46,915 bases of DNA from an uncultured Prochlorococcus sp. (GTDB lineage Bacteria; Cyanobacteriota; Cyanobacteriia; PCC-6307; Cyanobiaceae): assembly GCA_902596585.1 (NCBI GenBank), contig CACJUL010000009.1:1-46915 (forward strand), in the 5' to 3' direction. Position numbers and translations under genes: made by a program. The notes below the pieces were generated by a model that had not been told where the DNA came from, made no database searches, and saw nothing but the letters and a program-made list of their open reading frames with translations. Below are positions 17,716 to 26,995 of the stretch, in pieces (position 1 is the first letter of the stretch; the number at the start of each line of letters is the position of its first letter).

Positions 17716-18285
17716 ATGATGAATGATCAAGAAATCTCTTCTGATAAATTATCATCGAAAGTAAACGCCTTGCTAATTATTGATATTCAGGAAAAAATAA
17801 TAAGACCAATTTTTAATAAGGATTCAATAATCAAAAACATCAAAAAGCTATTAAATGCTTACCAAATTTTAGATGAAAACATATTTATATCTGAACAGAA
17901 TCCACTCAAATTGGGGGTAACGATACCTGAATTATCACCGGTAGCAGGATTTAGAAAATTTGAAAAAATGGAATTTAGCCTCGCCAAATTAGAAGAATTT
18001 TTAAAAGAACTTAAAAATAAGAAAATTACTCATTTGATAGTTTGTGGGATCGAAACGCATATTTGTATTCAACAAACAGTCTTAGATTGTTTACAAAAAG
18101 GATTTAAAGTTATTCTCATATCAGATGCCATGGGAAGTCGAAATAGGGAAGATCATGAAATAGCATTACAAAGAATGACTCAGAGTGGGGCGATCTTAAC
18201 AACAACTGAATCAATAATTTTTGAATTATGCAAAACTGCGGATAGAAAAGAATTTAAAGAAATTAGAAATATAATAATTAGTTAA
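17716..18285 (+). CDS. Isochorismatase-family cysteine hydrolase
   Basis: This 189-residue protein has the isochorismatase-like fold with a visible catalytic triad: Asp23 (NALLIIDIQ), Lys84 (FEKMEFS) and Cys117 (VCGIETHICIQQT). That Cys-containing version belongs to the amidase/nicotinamidase-like branch (YcaC-type hydrolases) rather than true isochorismatases, which lack the Cys. The substrate is unknown. Two ATG codons are adjacent (17716 and 17719) and either could start. It is divergent from fur and 72 bp upstream of the mscS-like gene, with which it may share a transcript. Confidence 0.85.
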   Translation: MMNDQEISSDKLSSKVNALLIIDIQEKIIRPIFNKDSIIKNIKKLLNAYQILDENIFISEQNPLKLGVTIPELSPVAGFRKFEKMEFSLAKLEEFLKELKNKKITHLIVCGIETHICIQQTVLDCLQKGFKVILISDAMGSRNREDHEIALQRMTQSGAILTTTESIIFELCKTADRKEFKEIRNIIIS

Positions 18286-18357
18286 AGAAAAATAAAGACT
18301 GGTTTGTTTTTTAGAGATAATTTAATATTTTATTAGAGATTAATTTTTAAGGTTTAT

Positions 18358-19395
18358 TTGAATATGAAATTAGTTACTGAAAACTTCCTTCTGGCAATAT
18401 CTATTTTTTTTATTGGAACTTTATTGTCGATAATAATTTCTAAACTTTCAAAAATATTTTTTAAAAAGATTTCCAAAAGAACAAAAACAAATTTCGATGA
18501 TTTTATTTTTGAGGTGATCTCTGGAATTATAAAACCTATAGGTTTCCTTCTGTCATTTTATTTTTCAATTGACTATTTTTTTGCTGATGAAATAACTTTT
18601 ATCTCTGTCTTATTGAACATTCTGAAATTATTTATATTGATAATTATTATAAAAGCTCTCAACAGAGTATTAATTAGATCTTTAACGGAATCGACATCGA
18701 AAATCATCGATTCCTCAATTAGTTCAATGATTTCTTCACTTACTCCTTTAATAAAAGCATTTACATGGACTATTGGTTCAATATTTTTCTTACAAAATAT
18801 TGGTGTTCAAATGACTGCTATTTGGGCTTTACTCAGTGCAGGTGGTATTGGAGCAGGATTAGCTTTGAAAGATCCAGTTCAAGAGTTTTTTGAATACATA
18901 ACAATTTTGCTTGATAAACCTTTTCAGAAAGGTGAGTTTATAAAATCTGATGGCGTCCTGGGAATGGTTGAGAGGGTCGGAGTTAGATCCTCAAGGATAA
19001 GAAGTATCAATGGAGAAGTAATAGTAATGAGCAACAGCGCTCTCACAAATGGAATAATTTCAAATTACGCACAAATGGAAAAAAGGAGGTTAGTACATAA
19101 ATTGGGAGTTATTTATGATACCTCTCCAAAACTTATGAAATTGATTCCAATAATTATAAAAAAAATAGTTGAAGAGACAAAAGATGCATCTTTTGATAGA
19201 TGTCATTTCACAGATTTTGGCGACTTCAGTCTTAATTTCGAACTTGTTTATTATATACCAACAAATAATTATCTTGCTGCAATGGAAGCTCAACAATCTA
19301 TAAATTTAAAAATAATTGAAGAATTCGCAGTTAATAATATAGAGTTTGCATTCCCAACACAAACCTTAAATATTGAAAGTAAAAAAGCCCAATGA
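18358..19395 (+). CDS. MscS-family mechanosensitive channel
   Basis: MscS channels open under membrane tension to release osmolytes on hypo-osmotic shock. The 345-residue protein has three to four N-terminal helices, a glycine/alanine-rich pore helix (LLSAGGIGAGLALKDPVQEF, about 158-177), then the beta domain (KPFQKGEFIKSDGVLGMVERVG) and a cytosolic alpha/beta vestibule domain. The start may be TTG at 18358 (AAGG five bases upstream) or ATG at 18364. It sits near the stpA-like osmolyte gene, which may be meaningful. Its 3' end overlaps the POR-like gene on the other strand by 30 bp. Confidence 0.9.
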   Translation: MNMKLVTENFLLAISIFFIGTLLSIIISKLSKIFFKKISKRTKTNFDDFIFEVISGIIKPIGFLLSFYFSIDYFFADEITFISVLLNILKLFILIIIIKALNRVLIRSLTESTSKIIDSSISSMISSLTPLIKAFTWTIGSIFFLQNIGVQMTAIWALLSAGGIGAGLALKDPVQEFFEYITILLDKPFQKGEFIKSDGVLGMVERVGVRSSRIRSINGEVIVMSNSALTNGIISNYAQMEKRRLVHKLGVIYDTSPKLMKLIPIIIKKIVEETKDASFDRCHFTDFGDFSLNFELVYYIPTNNYLAAMEAQQSINLKIIEEFAVNNIEFAFPTQTLNIESKKAQ

Positions 19396-20367
19396 ACTGC
19401 AAATTTCCTCACTTAAAGTCCAAAGTTTTGAGGCCAACTCAGTACTATTTGCTTCATCACTTATCTTACCTTCAACTAATTTATGTTTTTTAAAAGATAT
19501 AAGTTTATTACTTAAATGGATGAATCCTATATTATTTAAATTTGAATCGAGGGCTATCTCAGAAAGAATCTTTCCCGCATTTTCTGTACTTTCAGAAATT
19601 CCTAAAATATTTTTTGCGACTTTAGAAAAAATCAAATACCCAAAGAGATTAAAACTTTTACTATATCTAAAAAAACCAGAATCATCATTTGGTATTACTA
19701 GGCCAGGAGCCCAAGTAATTACAGAAATTTTACTAGAGGATATTTTTAATTTTTTTTCAAGTTCTTTACCAAATAAAATATTACATAACTTACTATTTTT
19801 ATAAGATTCATCAGCATTAAAATTTAAAAATTGCCCAGTAACTTTTTTTTTAAAATCAATTAAATCATTAAGTCCTGCTTTCTTTCCTATATTTCCCCCT
19901 GGGCTTGTGGGGTCGTGTACATCTGATGAAGTAATAATGATTCTAGATTCTTCTTTATTTTTAATAAAGTCTTTTAAAAGATTTACCAAATAAAAATGTG
20001 CAAGATGATTAACTGCAAAAGTTAGTTCTATGCCTTGTTTTGATACTTTTGGGTAAAATGAACCTGTATATTGTAATCCTGCATTTAAAACAATTACATC
20101 TAAAAAGATCTTTTTCTTAATAAAATAATCCTTAATTTTTTTTATATTCTCTAGATCTGAGATATCACAATTTTCAATAATATTTAAATACTTACTAAAA
20201 TAATTTTTCTCAAAATATTTTTCAATTATTTTGAGAAATTCATTCTTTCTTAATTCAGATTTTATTAAAATATATATATTATTTTTCGTCTTAAGCAAAT
20301 TAATAACGGAGAAAAAGCCTATACCTGAATTACCTCCAGTAATTAAAATGTTTTTATTTTCAATCAT
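19366..20367 (-). CDS. Protochlorophyllide-reductase-like short-chain dehydrogenase
   Basis: The 333-residue SDR has the NAD(P)-binding motif TGGNSGIG (10-17), NAG (95-97), and the active-site pair Tyr189/Lys193 in ESYKNSKLCN, a sequence very like light-dependent protochlorophyllide reductase (YKDSKVCN). DPTSPGGNIGKKAGLNDL also parallels the POR-specific loop. However, the POR cysteine in the YPGCIA segment is replaced (TWAPGLV), so it may be a paralogue with another substrate rather than the true Por. The ATG at 20367 is clear. It lies divergent from the lycopene cyclase gene, in a stretch with other pigment genes. Confidence 0.75.
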   Translation of the reverse strand: MIENKNILITGGNSGIGFFSVINLLKTKNNIYILIKSELRKNEFLKIIEKYFEKNYFSKYLNIIENCDISDLENIKKIKDYFIKKKIFLDVIVLNAGLQYTGSFYPKVSKQGIELTFAVNHLAHFYLVNLLKDFIKNKEESRIIITSSDVHDPTSPGGNIGKKAGLNDLIDFKKKVTGQFLNFNADESYKNSKLCNILFGKELEKKLKISSSKISVITWAPGLVIPNDDSGFFRYSKSFNLFGYLIFSKVAKNILGISESTENAGKILSEIALDSNLNNIGFIHLSNKLISFKKHKLVEGKISDEANSTELASKLWTLSEEICSSLGFFTFNI

Positions 20368-20592
20368 TTAGATTACATATATATTTTTCATAATAAAAAA
20401 ATATGTAAGTTTTTTTTTATTTTGTAATCTTATAAATTATTGTTAAAACACTGAAAACTTAGTCACTAGTAATTGAGTAATTTGATTATTATTAATCTAC
20501 TCTCATTACAAGTATTGAATGAAATATAAAAAAATAATAGAAGAAATAATACTTTGTTCCATTAATTTCTTTAACCATAAGATTAATATCTG

Positions 20593-21876
20593 ATGTCAAA
20601 AGAAAGCATGCCAGATGTTCTTGTTTTAGGTGCAGGGCCTGCAGGCATGGCGATTGCATCAGCTTTAGGGAAAGAAAAATTAGATGTTGAAGTGCTCTCT
20701 CCAAATGGACCTGATGAACCTTGGCCAAACACTTATGGTATTTGGGGTAAAGAAGTTGATCAACTTGGGCTTCAGAATTTACTTGAATATAGATGGAAGA
20801 ATACTGTAAGTTTTTTTGGGCATGGCTCTTTAGAAGAACAGGACGATGAGAATAAGGCTACGGAACATTCACTAGATTATGGATTATTTGATAAGAAGAA
20901 ACTCCACAATTTTTGGCTTAATGAATGCAATAAGTCTTTTATTAAATGGCATCAAGGATTTGCAGACAAGATACATTATGAAAAATACAAAAGTACAGTA
21001 ACTACAAATGATGGCAAGACCTACTCTGCAAGATTAGTAGTAGATGCAACAGGATATGACCCTATTTTCCTAAAATTAAAATCATGTGGTCCTTTAGCAG
21101 TACAAACTTGTTATGGAATAGTGGGTAATTTTAGTAAACCTCCACTTAAAAAAGGGCAGTTTGTATTAATGGACTATAGAAATGACCATCTTAATGAAGA
21201 ACAAAAAAAAGAACCTCCAACTTTTCTTTATGCCATGGATATGGGGAATGGGAAATATTTTCTTGAAGAGACATCACTTGGTTTAGTAAATCCTCTAACA
21301 ATGGAAGATTTAAAAGAGAGACTTGAGAAGAGGCTATCTTATCGAAATATATCTATTACAAGTATGCAACACGAAGAGCTTGGTTTATTTCTACCAATGA
21401 ATATGCCAATACCTGATTTCAAACAACAAATACTTGGATATGGTGGTGCTGCTTCAATGGTCCATCCTGCATCCGGATACTTAATTGGTAATGTTTTAAG
21501 AAGAGCTCCACTTGTCGCAAAAGCAGTATCAGAAGCTATTAAAAACAAAAATCTTAGTACCTATCAAATTGCAAGAAAAGGTTGGGAAACTTTATGGTCA
21601 AAAGAATTAATAAGAAAGAAATCACTTTACCAATTTGGATTAGAAAAACTCATGAGGTTTGACGAAAAACTATTAAGAGAATTTTTTGGTAGTTTTTTCC
21701 AACTACCTAAAAATCAATGGTATGGTTTTCTTACTGATACTCTCTCCTTAAGAGAGATTGTATATGCCATGTGCATAATGTTTATAAAGGCTCCATGGAG
21801 TGTAAAGAAAGGTCTGATGGTTATGCATGGTAGAGAATTTAAAATGTTACTTAGGATAATATTTCCAAATATATAA
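20593..21876 (+). CDS. crtL-e: Lycopene cyclase (epsilon-type, CrtL-e)
   Basis: The 427-residue flavoprotein cyclises lycopene ends for alpha- and beta-carotene and hence zeaxanthin. It has the FAD motif LVLGAGPAGMAIASALG (10-26), WPNTYGIWGKEVD, VDATGYDP and the cyclase signature GYGGAASMVHPASGYLIGN, which is typical of plant-type CrtL. Prochlorococcus carries two CrtL paralogues; MED4 CrtL-e is reported to form both epsilon and beta rings. I assign the epsilon type from gene order (six genes from pcb, as I recall for MED4) rather than a diagnostic residue, so the beta type is the alternative. An SDR gene follows 7 bp downstream. Confidence 0.82.
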   Translation: MSKESMPDVLVLGAGPAGMAIASALGKEKLDVEVLSPNGPDEPWPNTYGIWGKEVDQLGLQNLLEYRWKNTVSFFGHGSLEEQDDENKATEHSLDYGLFDKKKLHNFWLNECNKSFIKWHQGFADKIHYEKYKSTVTTNDGKTYSARLVVDATGYDPIFLKLKSCGPLAVQTCYGIVGNFSKPPLKKGQFVLMDYRNDHLNEEQKKEPPTFLYAMDMGNGKYFLEETSLGLVNPLTMEDLKERLEKRLSYRNISITSMQHEELGLFLPMNMPIPDFKQQILGYGGAASMVHPASGYLIGNVLRRAPLVAKAVSEAIKNKNLSTYQIARKGWETLWSKELIRKKSLYQFGLEKLMRFDEKLLREFFGSFFQLPKNQWYGFLTDTLSLREIVYAMCIMFIKAPWSVKKGLMVMHGREFKMLLRIIFPNI

Positions 21877-21883
21877 TTTAAGA

Positions 21884-22591
21884 ATGAGAACAATATTAAT
21901 AAGTGGAGCTAATAGAGGTATTGGCCTTAAGATTGCACATAAAGAATTAAAAGAAGGCAATAGAATTAGCGTTGGCATAAGAGATTTAGAATCATTAAAA
22001 GGAAGTGTTATTGATCCAAAAAAATGGCCAGAAGGGAGAATAATTATCAACCACTATGAAGCATTAAAAAAAAATACAGCCGAAAATTGGATAAAAAATA
22101 CCGTTAATAAATTTGGAGGATTTGATTCAGTAATAAATTGTTCTGGAGTATTATCGAAAGTTCCATTTTTATTCAAAGATGGTGAAGAAGAAGATATTTT
22201 AAATACGCTCAATATCAACTTTTTGGCAATTTGGAATCTATGCAGGCTTTCTTGGGATAATTTATGTGCCTCAGGGAGAGGAAGAATTATTGTATTAGTT
22301 TCAATGAGTGGGAAAAGATCTAAAGGGGATTTAGCCGCTTATTCTTCTTCAAAGTTTGCTTTGATGGGATTATGCCAAACAATGAAAAATAAGGGTTGGG
22401 ATAAAAATGTAAGGATTACAGCAATATGCCCAAGTTGGGTTAACACAGAAATGGCTCAAAATATCTCTTCACTAGATAAATCAAGAATGACACAGCCTGA
22501 AGATATTGCTGAAATATGCTCAACTATTCTGAAGTTACCTACCCAATCAGTTCCATTTGAAATTGCCTTAAATTGTAATTATGAAATTTAA
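21884..22591 (+). CDS. Short-chain dehydrogenase/reductase
   Basis: This 235-residue classical SDR has the cofactor motif ISGANRGIG (6-14), an NCSG variant of the NNAG motif (85-88), catalytic Ser around 140 (VLVSMSG), and Tyr153-x3-Lys157 (AYSSSKFAL), all needed for an active oxidoreductase. The substrate is unknown. It starts 7 bp after the lycopene cyclase stop on the same strand, so it is probably in the same operon; a role in carotenoid or lipid metabolism is possible but not shown. Its end overlaps the GIY-YIG-like gene by 4 bp, tail to tail. Confidence 0.88.
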   Translation: MRTILISGANRGIGLKIAHKELKEGNRISVGIRDLESLKGSVIDPKKWPEGRIIINHYEALKKNTAENWIKNTVNKFGGFDSVINCSGVLSKVPFLFKDGEEEDILNTLNINFLAIWNLCRLSWDNLCASGRGRIIVLVSMSGKRSKGDLAAYSSSKFALMGLCQTMKNKGWDKNVRITAICPSWVNTEMAQNISSLDKSRMTQPEDIAEICSTILKLPTQSVPFEIALNCNYEI

Positions 22592-23130
22592 CCCAAATTA
22601 AAAATCAAGTAAGCCATTGAGAGCATTGCAATTGCTATAAATAAACCTTTTATTCGATTAGTTAACAATGAAAAAAGAGATAAATCTTCAGAAAAGTATC
22701 CACCAAAACTACCTGTAATAAATAATACAACCATTGGCAGAGATGCAATTCCAAAAGAATAAGATATAGCTTTTAGAAATCCAAAATTTAAATAATTAAA
22801 AATAAAGAAACTTAATGAAAACAATAAAAAAGATGCAAATAGAGTAATGGAAACTTCAGCATCTAAAGTATGAGGTAAGCTTCCCTTTAATTCAAATTGC
22901 TTTTTGCATTCTTTAATTTGTCTTTTAGAAAGCTTTAAATAACCTGTTTCAGGAATTCTCTCAGACTTATATTTTCTTAATAATCTTGCCTCAAGAGTTT
23001 CTGGCTCCTTTGTCATAATTGATGTTATTAATTCATCTGGTTTTAATTTCCTAATTTTCTTTTCAAGATTATCCGTTTTCCCAATTCTATAAAGGTCTCC
23101 CATTCTAATAAGGTAAACATATCCCGACAT
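22588..23130 (-). CDS. GIY-YIG/MUG113-like domain fused to a membrane anchor
   Basis: The first 60 residues of this 180-residue protein (SGYVYLIRMGDLYRIGKTDN, then a charged helix and ETLEARLLRKYKSERI) match the MUG113/T5orf172 branch of the GIY-YIG family, with Tyr4/Tyr6 and YRIGKT in place. After a linker ending about residue 93 come three or so hydrophobic helices. A nuclease-like fold tied to a membrane is unusual; many members of this branch have no known catalytic activity. The ATG is clear. It lies tail to tail with the SDR gene and divergent from the GST gene. Confidence 0.75.
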   Translation of the reverse strand: MSGYVYLIRMGDLYRIGKTDNLEKKIRKLKPDELITSIMTKEPETLEARLLRKYKSERIPETGYLKLSKRQIKECKKQFELKGSLPHTLDAEVSITLFASFLLFSLSFFIFNYLNFGFLKAISYSFGIASLPMVVLFITGSFGGYFSEDLSLFSLLTNRIKGLFIAIAMLSMAYLIFNLG

Positions 23131-23204
23131 TTGCGTTGTAAAATTGATAATGTTCCTACTTAGATGATACTAAAAGAATCAAAGAAATTAAAAGTTTTTA
23201 CAAA

Positions 23205-23864
23205 ATGACAAACGATATTTTATATTCATTTCGAAGATGTCCATACGCAATTCGTGTTAGATGGGCACTATTAATTTGTCAAATCAAAGTAGAGATAAGA
23301 GAAATTGATTTAAAAAATAAACCTCTAGATTTTCTAAATAAATCCAAGACAAAAACTGTTCCTATATTAATAAAAAAAAATAGTGAAGTTATTGAAGAAA
23401 GCCTTGAAATAATTCTGTGGGCACTCGCAGAATTAAAAAATGAAAATATAAAAAAAATCTATTTCCCTGATAGTAAAAGAGAAGATATTATTGGAATAAT
23501 TAATGAAAACGATAACGAATTCAAATATCATTTAGATCGATTTAAATATGCCACAAGATATCAGAATATTAATGAAGCATTTCATTTCACAGAAGCTATT
23601 AAATTTATTGAAAGATGGAACAAACTTCTCGCAGAAAATAAATATTTTTTTGGTGATAACCCCACAATAGCTGATTGGTGTATTTGGCCTTTTGTCAGAC
23701 AATTTAAGATCGCTTGTAATAGTCAAAAAAGAACAAATTATTTCGAACCACCAATAAAAAGATGGTTAGATTCTTTTGAAAATAATATAAGGTTTAAATC
23801 ATTAATGTATAAATACAAATTTTGGGAAAAAAATTCAAGTAGGGATTATTTTCCTATTAATTAG
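23205..23864 (+). CDS. Glutathione S-transferase family protein
   Basis: The 219-residue cytosolic protein has an N-terminal thioredoxin-fold domain (LYSFRRCPYAIRVRWAL, with Cys at the active-site position; then TVPILI with the cis-proline and EESLEI with the Glu/Ser pair for glutathione) and a helical C-terminal domain with the N-capping segment PTIADWCIWPFVRQF. It probably acts in glutathione conjugation or reduction of oxidised or electrophilic compounds, but the substrate is unknown. A conserved hypothetical gene overlaps its end by 4 bp on the other strand. Confidence 0.87.
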   Translation: MTNDILYSFRRCPYAIRVRWALLICQIKVEIREIDLKNKPLDFLNKSKTKTVPILIKKNSEVIEESLEIILWALAELKNENIKKIYFPDSKREDIIGIINENDNEFKYHLDRFKYATRYQNINEAFHFTEAIKFIERWNKLLAENKYFFGDNPTIADWCIWPFVRQFKIACNSQKRTNYFEPPIKRWLDSFENNIRFKSLMYKYKFWEKNSSRDYFPIN

Positions 23865-24118
23865 TTTTCTAACATTTTCCTTTTTTCAATTATCCTAGCC
23901 AACTCTAGAAAATAGCCTGCTGTCCTGAATTTTCCAATATTCTTTTCCTTAAAATCATTATCACTTCTGATTTCCGCAGTCTCTGCCATAAGCAAATCCA
24001 AATCATTTGATCCAAGGCTATACAATTCACCAAGCTCGATTTCCCTGCCAAGTAAATGACTCCTAAACCATTTCCCTTTATTTTCTTGAGGTGGAATATC
24101 GTAGGGTGTAAATGACAT
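23861..24118 (-). CDS. Conserved hypothetical small protein
   Basis: The 85-residue product has no cysteine, no membrane segment and no known catalytic motif. It opens with SFTPYDIPPQENKGKWFRSH, is rich in acidic residues in the middle (GSNDLDLLMAETAEIRSD) and ends in a basic helix. Its place 36 bp upstream of the GltS-like gene's end, on the same strand, makes it likely that it is the last gene of that transcript. I do not recognise a function. Confidence 0.7.
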   Translation of the reverse strand: MSFTPYDIPPQENKGKWFRSHLLGREIELGELYSLGSNDLDLLMAETAEIRSDNDFKEKNIGKFRTAGYFLELARIIEKRKMLEN

Positions 24119-24154
24119 TAAAATAAAATTAAATCTACAACCATTCTAAAGTTA

Positions 24155-25513
24155 TTATTGAATTTTTTTCACTTCTCCAGAATTAAAAAGGAATGCGATA
24201 AGAAGTATTGCAAAAGTAATTGCAGCGCATATTTCCGTCCAATAATCCAGTCCAATTCTAGAAATCATTAATGGCGCCAAAACTGTAAATAAGCCTCCTG
24301 AAAGAATCAATTGAGCGAATAGTTGTTTTGACGTAAAAATTGGCAGAGTCTTGGAAATATTTTTTGGATCTGCAAGCCTTAAAAGAAGTAATCCAGAGGC
24401 AACAACACCTGTAGAGTTGCCAAACTCTATTAAACTTTTTTCGAACCAGTAATCATCAAAAATAAAGTAAGCGAAAAAAGAAATACAAAATAAATTCCAA
24501 AATAAACCAAAAATAGTAAGAACTAAAATTATTATCCAATTTTCAAAAACAACAGCGATATCTAAACTCGCCATTGCAGTGAAAATCAATAAATCTGTAG
24601 ATAAGATACCAATCTCTCTTTGCAAAATATTTGATATAAATTCTGTATTTTTGGTTTTTTCTAAAATATATCTAATTAGTAGTGAGCCAATAAGAATAAA
24701 AGGAAATACTGGGAGTGAAAAGATAATTTCTTTAGAAAAGTCACCAAAAGAACGTGAGATAAACTTTAAAAAAGTGAGCAATAAAAAGCCAAAAGAAATT
24801 GCCAAACCAGAGAATCCAAGATTTACTATCAAAATTCTTAAATCTGCAAAAATTCCTACTTTAGTGTTTGTAATAAAATCATCTTTTTTTTCAATAATTT
24901 TCTCAGTATCTGAAAGTCCAAAGGTTCTCCCAAGAAAAATAAATATACTACCCAATATTGAAGATGATAAAAGACCCATTGTTGCCATAGCAAGACCAAG
25001 GTCTAAACCATCAGGGAAACCAAGTTTATTAAAACTTTCACCTATAATTGATGCAGCTCCGTGACCTCCTTCAAAACCTACCTCAATTAAACATCCCATT
25101 AAAGGATTAGTTTCCATATATTGAGACAATAGATATTTAACAACCAGTCCCCCAATAAAAAATTGACCAAATCCTAAAGAGAGGGCGAGCAAAAACTGAT
25201 TAAAAATAGGTCTAACTAGACCATTAATGTTTGGAATAGGTCTTCCCATCATTAATGTCGCAAAGACTAATGACAAAAGAGGTGTAGGGAAATTACTCCA
25301 GACATTTGTTGTCTCTCTTGATAAAAAATGTATGAATCCAAATGGACCTATTGATATACCTACGATTCCAGAAATAACGGCTATTGGCAATCCAAACCGT
25401 TCAAGCTTAACTGCCAGTTTAAATTTTTTACCAAAAGTCAATAAAAAAAATATCGTTAAAAATCCTAAAAAACTTATTAATAGAGAATTTGAAAAAATTT
25501 TCAAAGAATTCAA
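24155..25513 (-). CDS. GltS-like sodium/glutamate symporter family protein
   Basis: This 452-residue membrane protein has ten or more hydrophobic helices and the GltS (ESS family) signature: LMGCLIEVGFEGGHGAASII with ESFNKLGFPDGLDLGLAMAT (about 138-178), where the glycine/histidine-rich segment is the first of two inverted re-entrant loops. The second repeat half carries SLIEFGNSTGVVASGLLLLR. GltS members import glutamate with Na+, fitting the Na+-rich sea. The real substrate here is not proven. A pcb terminator and 95 bp separate it from the antenna gene upstream. Confidence 0.82.
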   Translation of the reverse strand: MNSLKIFSNSLLISFLGFLTIFFLLTFGKKFKLAVKLERFGLPIAVISGIVGISIGPFGFIHFLSRETTNVWSNFPTPLLSLVFATLMMGRPIPNINGLVRPIFNQFLLALSLGFGQFFIGGLVVKYLLSQYMETNPLMGCLIEVGFEGGHGAASIIGESFNKLGFPDGLDLGLAMATMGLLSSSILGSIFIFLGRTFGLSDTEKIIEKKDDFITNTKVGIFADLRILIVNLGFSGLAISFGFLLLTFLKFISRSFGDFSKEIIFSLPVFPFILIGSLLIRYILEKTKNTEFISNILQREIGILSTDLLIFTAMASLDIAVVFENWIIILVLTIFGLFWNLFCISFFAYFIFDDYWFEKSLIEFGNSTGVVASGLLLLRLADPKNISKTLPIFTSKQLFAQLILSGGLFTVLAPLMISRIGLDYWTEICAAITFAILLIAFLFNSGEVKKIQ

Positions 25514-25560
25514 AACTTGATACTTTATAAATCTAAATTAATAAACACTTAATTTCAAAT

Positions 25561-25590
25561 AAAAAAAGGGCCTATTAGGGCCCTTAATTT
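25561..25590 (-). terminator. Intrinsic terminator of pcb
   Basis: On the minus strand a GC-rich stem (AAGGGCC pairing with GGCCCTT, arms at 25579-25585 and 25566-25572, 6-nt loop) is followed by a run of T residues at 25561-25567. It lies 20-50 bp after the pcb stop codon. It is the strongest hairpin terminator I saw in the window, fitting a highly expressed antenna message. Confidence 0.85.
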
Positions 25591-25608
25591 TATTAAAGTA
25601 GTAAGAAT

Positions 25609-26667
25609 TTAATCTTTTAGAGTAATTGTGGCACTATCAATATTACTAATAGCATTAGTTACTCTCTTGAAATCAAAGCCCAATGCTCTTAGAGCATGCC
25701 AAAGATGACCTTGAATAAAGAAGAAACCAAAGTAGTAGTGAACATTTGCTAACCATGCCCTTGAAGTAAACTCTCCATCAGGAAGATCAACAGTATCAAC
25801 CCAATATGGAGAAATACTGAACTTCAACTCAAGTGGTTCACCAAAATATTCAACAGGGTAAACAGTGGTATTAGCTGCACTCCAGAAAGCTGCGATAATA
25901 GCCATCCAGCCAATACCTGCTAGAGACCAAGATAAAACAGCTTCAGCTGAAAGAAGACCTTTACCTTTGAATTTAGTAAATTCTCCAACTTGCTTAGTAG
26001 CAATGTGCCAAGCACCACCAGTAATCTCAACAAATGCAAGGAAAGCATGTCCACCCATAACTTCTTCAAGACTATCAATAGTCAAAAAGTCGGCTTGATG
26101 ATTCCAGATTTTTGCTAAGTTCAATTCATATTCAACTTGTCTAACAGCACCAATAGCTGGATCATAAATCCCATGAACTCTGGCCCATTCAACGAAAGCA
26201 ATAACTGCAAACCCTAAGAAAAGTAGATGATGTCCAAGGATAAATGTCAATTTGTCAGGATTGTCCCATTCAATATTGAATTTTCTTGCTCTAGCAATAT
26301 CTGAATCTTCTAAATTTCCTGGTAGAAGAAGAGAATGCAATAGTCCTCCAGCAGCTAAAACCATAGAAGAGACCAAGTGAACAATTGCTATTGCGAGAAC
26401 AGGTTTAGTATCTCCCATCGCTACTCCATTAGCATCAAACCCTATTCCAAGAGTTGCTAAGTGTGGAAGAACAATTAGAGGTTGATGACCCATAGGGACG
26501 CTTGGGTCAAATCGAGAAAGTTCGAAAAGGGTGAAAGCACCAGCCCAGAAAACAATTAATCCTGCATGAGCTACATGAGCAGCGATAAATTTTCCTGAGC
26601 GGTTTGCTACACCTGAATTTCCAGCCCACCACCCGTAAGTGGTATCTGGATTACCATAGGTTTGCAT
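25609..26667 (-). CDS. pcb: Divinyl-chlorophyll a/b-binding light-harvesting protein Pcb
   Basis: Pcb is the main membrane antenna of Prochlorococcus and replaces phycobilisomes. The 352-residue protein belongs to the CP43/IsiA six-helix family: it starts [19 protein letters not shown], contains chlorophyll-ligating histidines in the helices ([89 protein letters not shown] in part) and lacks the long lumenal loop E of CP43. Being the sole copy in the window and of 352 aa length agrees with the PcbA type of high-light strains. A strong terminator follows and a 328-bp leader region precedes it. Confidence 0.97.
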   Translation of the reverse strand: MQTYGNPDTTYGWWAGNSGVANRSGKFIAAHVAHAGLIVFWAGAFTLFELSRFDPSVPMGHQPLIVLPHLATLGIGFDANGVAMGDTKPVLAIAIVHLVSSMVLAAGGLLHSLLLPGNLEDSDIARARKFNIEWDNPDKLTFILGHHLLFLGFAVIAFVEWARVHGIYDPAIGAVRQVEYELNLAKIWNHQADFLTIDSLEEVMGGHAFLAFVEITGGAWHIATKQVGEFTKFKGKGLLSAEAVLSWSLAGIGWMAIIAAFWSAANTTVYPVEYFGEPLELKFSISPYWVDTVDLPDGEFTSRAWLANVHYYFGFFFIQGHLWHALRALGFDFKRVTNAISNIDSATITLKD

Positions 26668-26995
26668 TTAGGAAATGATTAGCTTAAACGTTTTGAGAAT
26701 ACTTTAAATTTCATCAAACAGTTTAATTCACAACAAAATTGTAAAAATTAGTAATCCTAAGTAAAAAAAATAAAAGAACTTATTTTAAGAATCGAATATA
26801 AAAGAAGTTAGATTTAAAGGGTAAAGTTATTGTTAGAGAACCGATTTCATATTAAATATCAGATATCTTAAGTTTAATTTTTTCTAAAAAATTTCTTTTT
26901 GCTGACATTATAAAGATGTTTTGTTTCATTAAACCATCCTATTTATTGCCTCTTTAACAAACAATTATTAAAAAGGAGATAAGACATCTATTATT
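26668..26995. promoter_or_regulatory. pcb upstream region with candidate promoter
   Basis: This 328-bp AT-rich gap separates pcb from a short plus-strand ORF and contains no ORF of its own that I can support. On minus, TACAAT at 26738-26743 is a good -10 box and would give a pcb leader of about 60 nt. On plus, the segment AAAAGGAGAT at 26971-26980 is a strong Shine-Dalgarno match, 17 nt before the short ORF's ATG. I did not find a recognisable riboswitch or known Yfr-type RNA here. Confidence 0.35.

Noticed and set aside
20373-20418. Inverted repeat TTACATAT/ATATGTAA followed by T9 on plus
   Set aside because: The loop is 20 nt, the stem is pure A/T apart from one pair, and no plus-strand gene precedes it. 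It could be chance in AT-rich DNA.
24579-25064. A 161-codon plus-strand frame inside the GltS-like gene
   Set aside because: It is antisense to a clear transporter gene, with low-complexity Lys/Ile/Pro-rich composition and no known motif.
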